Positions 5,997 to 11,037 of a DNA stretch of 11,037 bases are shown piece after piece. Made by a program: the position numbers and the translations under genes. The notes under the pieces were generated by a model. That model was not told where the DNA came from. It saw only the letters and a list, made by a program, of their open reading frames with translations, and did not search any database. Within the stretch, counting starts at the first letter, position 1; the number at the start of each line of letters is the position of its first letter. Source of the stretch: Thermoanaerobaculaceae bacterium (lineage in GTDB: Bacteria; Acidobacteriota; UBA4820); NCBI GenBank assembly GCA_012798145.1, contig JAAZNT010000410.1, forward strand, positions 1 to 11,037. The letters run 5' to 3'.

Positions 5997-6276
5997 AATT
6001 CCCCAACGCTGCGGTAGTCAAAAAAAGCGGAAGGTTACTTCCGCTTTTTTTATTCCAAATTTGTCAATAGAATAGAATTTTCTAACGACTTTTATTAGAG
6101 AAAATGGTAGATAACCAACCAGACAATCGGCAGGCAGTTTGCCTTCGTCAACCTGAAACATAATCAAAAATCTTCTTACAAAATTTCCATTTTCCCTAAG
6201 CAATCTTTAATTACTTGTTAAAGTTTTTTTAATGACACATCTGGGTTTAAAGAAGACCATTTTCGTTTTTTCATAA
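5997..6276. other. 280-base gap between convergent genes
   Basis: Apart from the terminator at 6021-6050, no gene is supported. A 61-codon leftward frame (6018-6203) starts at TTG, lacks a good ribosome site and reads through the terminator stem. An inverted CTTTAA/TTAAAG pair is present near 6204-6222, but no T-run follows it in the leftward direction. Confidence 0.5.
6021..6050. terminator. Strong bidirectional intrinsic terminator
   Basis: A 13-bp perfect stem with core AGCGGAAG / CTTCCGCT and a GTTA loop (6034-6037) is flanked by an A6 run and a T7 run. It therefore works in both directions. It ends the 5547-5996 transcript 25 bases after the stop and probably also the kinase transcript arriving from the right, about 230 bases beyond that stop. 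Confidence 0.9.
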
Positions 6277-9200
6277 TCAATTGGCATTGCCTTTGTTTTT
6301 TTGCAGAAGTCTGAACAACAGAGCAGACAGGTCTTCTGAGCGATACGGCTTAGGAAGAACGGCGTTGAACCCTTCCTTTTTAAAATCTGCCATTACAGGT
6401 TTTTCTGAATAACCACTGGAGATTATTATCACCAAAGAGGGATCCCTTTTTCTGAGTTCAATGCCGGTTTCTTGCCCTCCCATTCCCCCGGGGATAGTAA
6501 GGTCGAGCAAGGCAACATCAAAGGGATTACCTGCTGATTTTTCTTTCTCAAACAAATCCAGTGCATTTTTTCCGTCTGTTGCTATTTTACAGGAATAGCC
6601 AAGTTTTTCTAAAGTTCTTTTTAGCGCTTTTTGAATGATAAGGTCGTCTTCCAAAATAAGAATGTGTCCTGAACCTTTTTTTAAATGAGGTTCTGCGGTA
6701 CTCAATTCTTTCAAACATCTTCCAGTTGAAGGCAGAAAAATTGTAAAGGTTGAGCCGATGCCAAGTTTAGATTCTACTTCAATGTATCCATTGTGATTGC
6801 GAACAACATTCCAGACCATTGACAAACCCAACCCATGCCCTTTTGTTTTGGTTGTAAAGTAAGGATCAAAAATGCGCGAAAGATGTTCTTCCGGTATGCC
6901 AATTCCGGTGTCAGAAATTGTTATGCGAACATATTTGCCGCAAGGAAGCATCGGCGAAGGGGGGTCAATAGCGTCAAAATTGCTGGCTTTAAGTATAACT
7001 TTGCCGCCGGCGGGCATCGCTTGAATTGCGTTTATCAAGAGGTTTCCTATTGCCTGCTTTATTTGTGTTTCATCGCATTCTACACTCCAAAGAGTGTCAG
7101 GAATATCAGTTTCTCTTCCTGCATCACTTCCACTTAAGGAAAGGGAAAATATCTCTCTAAGCAAACGCTCAAGGCACACTTCTTTCTTTACAGGCTTGCC
7201 TCCCTTGGAAAAACTGAGTAACTGGGCTGTAAGACTTTGGGCGGCGTGCGCTGCTGAAAGAGCATCGTTTATAATTTCTGATTCTTCAGGGTTTTTTGAC
7301 AAAAGGAGAGACAGATTTGCTGTAATTCCAGTAAGCATATTATTGAAATCGTGTGCTATTCCGCCAGCCAACACGCCTATAGATTCCATTTTTTGAGAGT
7401 TTAATAATTCAGCTTCCATTCGCTTTTTATCTGTTATATCCTCAGATATGCCCATCAGGTATTGTGGCTCTCCATTCTCATCAAGAATTGGAATCTTCTT
7501 GGTATGAAGTAAACGCAACCCTTTGTTTCGTGTTGTAATTCGCTCTTCAGGAATATCCAAAACTTCTTTCTTCTCTAAAACTTCTCTGTCTTTTCTTGTG
7601 AAAAAATCTGCTTCTTCTTTTGTAAAAAAATCGTAGTCTGTTTTCCCCAATAAATCACTTTTTGAATATCCCAGCAATTCTTCTCCTGCACGGTTAAAAA
7701 GAACAAAACGGAGGTTCATTGCATCCTTAAGAAAGATTGGAATGGGTAGATTCTCCACAATTTCGCTCAGTAACTTGTTTGCAAGTTCAATATTTCTTTC
7801 TGCCTGCTTTCTATCTGTTATGTCATGAATAATGGAATGGAGAAAATTTCTTTTGCCATATTTGATGCGTGTCGAAAAAACTTCAACATCACGAATGCTT
7901 CCGTCTGAAAGTCTATGTTTGAATTCAAAACGGACAGTTTGTTCATCAGTAACACGCTTTATCTCTTTTGCCAACTTCTCTGGTGGAAGCGTGTTAATTT
8001 CATAAATTCGCATGCCAAGCAGTTTTTCGCTTTCATAACCGTAAAAAGCAACTGCGGCTTTGTTTGCTTCAATTATTCTGCCGTCGTATGGGTCAAGCAG
8101 AAGTTGCACAGCCGAATGATTCATAAAAGAATGAAAGAATATTTCTTCATTCTCCCTTGCGGAGATTTCGGCCTCCTTTTTTTCTGTTATGTCTTGAATA
8201 GACCCGAAGACCCTTATGATATTGCCTTTATCGTCGCGTTTTGCTTGTCCTGCTGTGCGCACCCAGCGCCGGTTTCCTTTGGCTGTTATTATTTCCAACT
8301 CCTCATCGTAAGGAGCGCCTTCTGTTGCGCAGAGATTAAAAACCATTTTTATCTTTTCCCGGTATTCTGGAGCATAATAATTAATCGCTTTTTCCACCGT
8401 CGGCGAAAAGCCAGCTGGTTCTTCGTGTATTGCTGCCACCTCATCGGACCAACTTAAAGTGTAAGATGGAATTTCCACAGACCAGCCCCCAAAATGTGAA
8501 ATCTCTCCTGCCATTCTCAAAAGCATATCCCGTTTGCGAAGTTCCTCCTGCGTTTTTTTCAGCACAGTTAGATCTCGCCAAACCGCGTAAAGCGCCCTTT
8601 TTCCTTCAAACACGATAGGAGTAAGTGACACTTCAGCCAAGAAATCTACGCCGTTGCTTTTCCTGTGAACCCACTCAAATCTGTTAAATCCCTTCTTAAA
8701 GGCAAGAGAAATCATTTCATTGGCTTTTTCAATGGAATTTGTACCATCGGGCTGGATTGGAGGGGATAGTTCTCCCGGGTGGCTCTTCAGCAAAGCTTCA
8801 CGATTCTCAAATCCGTGCATTTTGGCTGCACTTTCGTTGCAGTCAAAAAATCTGTAATCATTCCCTAATAGTCCAATTGCGTCGCTGGAGGCATACATAA
8901 TATCCAAAAATTGTTTTTCACTTTTGCGAAGAATATCTTCGGTTTTCCGTCGTTCTGTGATATCGTTTATGACTGCGAGAAACACATTATTTTGTGGTAT
9001 ATGTTGGAGATGAACCTCTACAGGGTAAACAGAGCCGTCCTTCCTGCGGTGAAGATCCTCAAACACTCTGGTTTCATTAGGATTTTTTATAAGTAAATCA
9101 GTCATTTTCTCAAATTCTGCTTTTGAAATTTCACATTTAATGTCTAAAGGACTCATTTTAAGAAATTCTTTTTCTGAATATCCAAGATTTCTTTTCGCTC

Positions 9201-10500
9201 CTAAGTTGAGGAAACGGAAATGGAAGGTTTTGTCGTCAAAAATATAAATTTCGTTAAGACTTGCTTGGATAGTGTCCGCAAGAAGTTGATTCTTTTCTTG
9301 CAGTTGCTTTATTTGAGTTATATTGTGGAGGATTCCTTCAATATAGGGGTTATCTTGCTCATCTTTGACAAGACGGGAATTGACCATAACATAAACGGGA
9401 TTGCCTTCCTTGTCCTTCAAAATTACTTCGTAATTTGATACAAAGCCGTTTTTTTTGATTTCCTCAAGCAATAGTTTTCTGTCTTCGGGATTAAAGTAAA
9501 CATTAAGAATATCAGTCCCAATCAAATCTTTTATCTCCCAGCCCACTAATTTACTTGCCGAAGGGGAGAGTTCAATTATCTTTCCCTCCATATCAGCTTT
9601 GTAATAAACATCCACAAGAGAATCAAAAATATTCTGTAATTTTTTATTGCTTTTTATTAAATTCTGATTGATTCTGTCAATCCATTCTGCTAACAAAAAA
9701 AGCAGAACAAAAGAAAACCCTATTTCTAAGGTTAGCATAGTTGCACTGGCAAAATAATGTTGGAAAAAAGTAGATTTCACTACATAAAGATTAATTGTAT
9801 GAATAGTCAGGATAAATAATAAAGCACCGGGCAGAGCGCGTCTTAAAAATCGGCCTCCCGTTCCGCTTTCAAGTATTTTTTTTATATAAAATGAATAGGG
9901 AAAAGCAGCAAACGAGCCAATGGAAAGCACAGAAAAAGCAATAGCAGAAGGAAGAGACAGTGGGGTAAAATGATGGAATTCTGGCAGAAAAAGAGAACCT
10001 AAGAGATAGAAACAAATTTTCTGAAAAGAGTAGAGAGCGTATAAAAATATAGCCCAAAAACGCACCTCCTCAGTTAAGCGTCCTCCTTGTTTGGGAAAGA
10101 GAGCGAAACCAGCAAGCATAAAAGATATCGCTGAATACATTGACATAAATTCAATATGAAAAGAATCGTATTCCTGCGGCTTTATGAAAAAGTCATAAAT
10201 GCGTGAATTCAATCCAAATATCATTACAAGACAAGAAATTAGACCTGAAATAAAAACAAGAAGAGCGGCTATAGAAGAATAAGTGGTAAGATAAGAATTG
10301 CGAAACCTACTTTTTAAAAAAAGCGCAAAACCTGACAATATAAAACCGATAGCGCTTTCTGGCATCATCGGGGGGGAATTGGGCCATAAACTTCTTACAG
10401 CAGGAATGTTAAAAACCCATCCTACAAGTACAACCACGCCGATTGTTAAAACTGCGATGCCTGCTATTCTAACAAAAGATTCCCTTTTCCCGTTTATCAT
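6277..10500 (-). CDS. Large hybrid sensor histidine kinase: multi-pass membrane domain, 6 PAS, HisKA, HATPase, receiver (1407 residues)
   Basis: The N-terminal 275 residues contain about eight hydrophobic segments (roughly 11-32, 47-64, 73-98, 111-128, 138-160, 175-203, 222-242, 248-272). The opening GWVFNIPAVRSLWP...MPESAIGFILSG resembles a membrane sensor module found in front of PAS kinases. Six PAS domains follow, at about 288-400, 405-518, 525-648, 655-773, 785-900 and 905-1025, several ending in the DIT linker motif. The kinase core has H1050 in GGIAHDFNN, N1157 in the N box, D1197 in DTGIG and GHGLGL (1221-1226). The C-terminal receiver (about 1278-1398) has D1285/D1286, phosphoacceptor D1333, S1362 and K1384. 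All key residues are present, so autophosphorylation and transfer to its own receiver are expected. ATG 10500 has GAGG seven bases upstream, and a short frame ends 16 bases before it. Ligands are unknown. Confidence 0.93.
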   Translation of the reverse strand: MINGKRESFVRIAGIAVLTIGVVVLVGWVFNIPAVRSLWPNSPPMMPESAIGFILSGFALFLKSRFRNSYLTTYSSIAALLVFISGLISCLVMIFGLNSRIYDFFIKPQEYDSFHIEFMSMYSAISFMLAGFALFPKQGGRLTEEVRFWAIFLYALYSFQKICFYLLGSLFLPEFHHFTPLSLPSAIAFSVLSIGSFAAFPYSFYIKKILESGTGGRFLRRALPGALLFILTIHTINLYVVKSTFFQHYFASATMLTLEIGFSFVLLFLLAEWIDRINQNLIKSNKKLQNIFDSLVDVYYKADMEGKIIELSPSASKLVGWEIKDLIGTDILNVYFNPEDRKLLLEEIKKNGFVSNYEVILKDKEGNPVYVMVNSRLVKDEQDNPYIEGILHNITQIKQLQEKNQLLADTIQASLNEIYIFDDKTFHFRFLNLGAKRNLGYSEKEFLKMSPLDIKCEISKAEFEKMTDLLIKNPNETRVFEDLHRRKDGSVYPVEVHLQHIPQNNVFLAVINDITERRKTEDILRKSEKQFLDIMYASSDAIGLLGNDYRFFDCNESAAKMHGFENREALLKSHPGELSPPIQPDGTNSIEKANEMISLAFKKGFNRFEWVHRKSNGVDFLAEVSLTPIVFEGKRALYAVWRDLTVLKKTQEELRKRDMLLRMAGEISHFGGWSVEIPSYTLSWSDEVAAIHEEPAGFSPTVEKAINYYAPEYREKIKMVFNLCATEGAPYDEELEIITAKGNRRWVRTAGQAKRDDKGNIIRVFGSIQDITEKKEAEISARENEEIFFHSFMNHSAVQLLLDPYDGRIIEANKAAVAFYGYESEKLLGMRIYEINTLPPEKLAKEIKRVTDEQTVRFEFKHRLSDGSIRDVEVFSTRIKYGKRNFLHSIIHDITDRKQAERNIELANKLLSEIVENLPIPIFLKDAMNLRFVLFNRAGEELLGYSKSDLLGKTDYDFFTKEEADFFTRKDREVLEKKEVLDIPEERITTRNKGLRLLHTKKIPILDENGEPQYLMGISEDITDKKRMEAELLNSQKMESIGVLAGGIAHDFNNMLTGITANLSLLLSKNPEESEIINDALSAAHAAQSLTAQLLSFSKGGKPVKKEVCLERLLREIFSLSLSGSDAGRETDIPDTLWSVECDETQIKQAIGNLLINAIQAMPAGGKVILKASNFDAIDPPSPMLPCGKYVRITISDTGIGIPEEHLSRIFDPYFTTKTKGHGLGLSMVWNVVRNHNGYIEVESKLGIGSTFTIFLPSTGRCLKELSTAEPHLKKGSGHILILEDDLIIQKALKRTLEKLGYSCKIATDGKNALDLFEKEKSAGNPFDVALLDLTIPGGMGGQETGIELRKRDPSLVIIISSGYSEKPVMADFKKEGFNAVLPKPYRSEDLSALLFRLLQKNKGNAN

Positions 10501-10516
10501 TTTTTAACCTCATTAA

Positions 10517-10636
10517 TTATAAAACATAATTGACGGTCTCAAAAATCAGAAAATAAATCAACTTCGGCAACAAAAGTAGCAGGTTTTTGCCCCTTCTGAT
10601 TTTATTTGATGAATATGAATGTTTTTTCATTTCCAC
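10517..10636 (-). CDS. Possible 39-codon leader gene, hydrophobic small protein
   Basis: The best ribosome site near this end, AAGGAGGTG (10649-10641), does not serve the kinase. It precedes a short frame starting at GTG 10636 (six-base spacing) or ATG 10630 and ending with TAA at 10517-10519, 16 bases before the kinase ATG. From ATG the product starts MKKHSYSSNKIRRGKN and then has the hydrophobic stretch LLLLLPKLIYFLIF, a positive-then-hydrophobic layout like a small single-span membrane protein. A promoter candidate at 10669-10698 would start transcription about 13 bases before the ribosome site. It could be a leader peptide controlling kinase expression, a small kinase partner, or a chance frame left by an ancestral start. 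No homologue is known to me. Confidence 0.4.
   Translation of the reverse strand: MEMKKHSYSSNKIRRGKNLLLLLPKLIYFLIFETVNYVL
10542..10603. repeat. 10-bp perfect inverted repeat inside the leader of the large kinase
   Basis: AAAATCAGAA (10542-10551) and TTCTGATTTT (10594-10603) can pair in the kinase mRNA with a 42-base loop that contains a further GGCAA/TTGCC stem. In the leftward transcript the distal arm runs into TTTTT. Because the stem lies within the short leader frame, ribosomes translating that frame would open it. Confidence 0.45.
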
Positions 10637-10668
10637 CAAACACCTCCTTGCTAAACTTTAACAGGTTA

Positions 10669-10698
10669 ATTTTATAACATAAAATTGAAATTTTTCAA
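10669..10698 (-). promoter_or_regulatory. Sigma-70 type promoter for the leader gene and large kinase
   Basis: On the minus strand TTGAAA (10698-10693) is followed after 18 bases by TAAAAT (10674-10669); TATAAA at 16 bases is an alternative. Transcription would begin near 10662, shortly before AAGGAGGTG. Confidence 0.45.
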
Positions 10699-10742
10699 TA
10701 CTGCCAAAAAGATTTTTTTTGCCCAGTTAAAAGTTATTTTAC

Positions 10743-10766
10743 AAAAAAATTCTTTTAATGAAAAGA
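10743..10766 (-). terminator. Weak intrinsic terminator after the right-edge gene
   Basis: A 6-bp TCTTTT/AAAAGA stem (10751-10756 with 10761-10766) with a four-base loop is followed leftward by seven U residues, from the A-run at 10743-10749. It lies 29 bases after the stop at 10795. The stem is short and AT-rich. Confidence 0.4.
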
Positions 10767-10794
10767 TTAATTCTCAAAGAAGATGGAATGGTCT

Positions 10795-11037
10795 TTATTC
10801 TATCTCTTCAATTTTCTTTAAAAGTGCTTTTGAGGTAAATGGCTTTTCAATAAAATGAATTCCTTTATCAAGAATGCCGTTATGAGCTATCACATTCGCT
10901 GTGTATCCCGACATAAAAAGCACTTTTAAAGCGGGGAACTTTTTTCTTAACTCTTCGTAAAGAATCTTTCCATTCATTTCTGGCATTATTACATCAGTGA
11001 GAAGCAGATCGGGTTTGATTTGATCTTTTTCTGTAAA
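10795..11037 (-). CDS. Receiver domain at the C-terminus of a truncated gene, probably another hybrid histidine kinase
   Basis: The frame is open to the right edge, so only the last 80 residues are present. They begin within a receiver domain. LLLTDVIMPEMNGK carries the phosphoacceptor aspartate (residue 15 of the fragment), FMSGYT gives the conserved serine/threonine position, and IEKPF gives the conserved lysine. The protein ends about ten residues after the final helix, so the receiver is C-terminal. The signature MSGYTANVIAHNGILDKGIHFIEKPF is the usual one for receivers fused behind PAS-HisKA-HATPase kinases, and the two neighbouring complete kinases share this layout. A stand-alone or N-terminally extended response regulator remains possible. 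It is on the same strand as the 6277-10500 kinase but separated by a weak terminator and a promoter. Confidence 0.85.
   Translation of the reverse strand, partial: FTEKDQIKPDLLLTDVIMPEMNGKILYEELRKKFPALKVLFMSGYTANVIAHNGILDKGIHFIEKPFTSKALLKKIEEIE

Noticed and set aside
6128..6145. GG-N10-GC match resembling a sigma-54 promoter (CGGCAG-N5-TTGCC)
   Set aside because: No gene follows on the plus strand, the flanking consensus bases are poor and the match reads nearly as well on the other strand, as expected of a small imperfect palindrome.
6018..6203. Leftward 61-codon frame
   Set aside because: It begins at TTG without a ribosome site and its last codons are the strong terminator stem; possibly a gene remnant but unsupported.

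Overview
The window comes from an AT-rich bacterium (by eye roughly two thirds A+T). Its genes are densely packed, have AGGAG-type ribosome sites and face both directions. Large PAS-type hybrid sensor kinases and proteins with export signals suggest a free-living, Gram-negative-like environmental organism. I cannot assign a phylum. No rRNA, tRNA, CRISPR array, insertion sequence or integrase was seen.

Left part (1-1825): three leftward genes. In transcription order they are a small cysteine/histidine-rich, probably zinc-binding protein (862-1158), an unrecognised 159-residue protein (166-645), and the first 53 residues of a metallo-beta-lactamase-fold protein of the ComEC-like type (1-159). 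The last two are 6 bases apart. The gaps around the zinc-protein gene hold two clusters of GC-rich stem-loops (678-824 and 1195-1396) that stand out from their surroundings. A near-consensus sigma-70 promoter at 1533-1561 fires leftward through the second cluster.

Middle (1826-5996): a rightward hybrid histidine kinase (membrane-anchored Cache-like sensor, two PAS domains, HisKA, HATPase, receiver) is split by a +1 frameshift, most simply placed at an A7 run (2139-2145). Its stop codon directly abuts that of a convergent gene for an exported protein (4722-5297). That gene and a divergent one for a second small exported protein (5547-5996) share an upstream region. In it each gene has a -24/-12 (sigma-54 type) promoter motif, and two copies of a 25-bp dyad site lie between them.

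Right part (5997-11037): a strong bidirectional terminator (6021-6050) is followed by a leftward 1407-residue hybrid kinase with a multi-pass membrane domain, six PAS domains, HisKA, HATPase and receiver. A possible 39-codon leader gene with its own strong ribosome site and an internal inverted repeat precedes it. At the right edge lies the C-terminal receiver domain of another protein, probably a third hybrid kinase.

Together the window holds two or three hybrid kinases that end in receiver domains. It contains no histidine phosphotransfer protein, no DNA-binding response regulator and no sigma-54 activator, so their outputs must be encoded elsewhere. Whether the kinases control the two exported proteins is unknown; only proximity suggests it.
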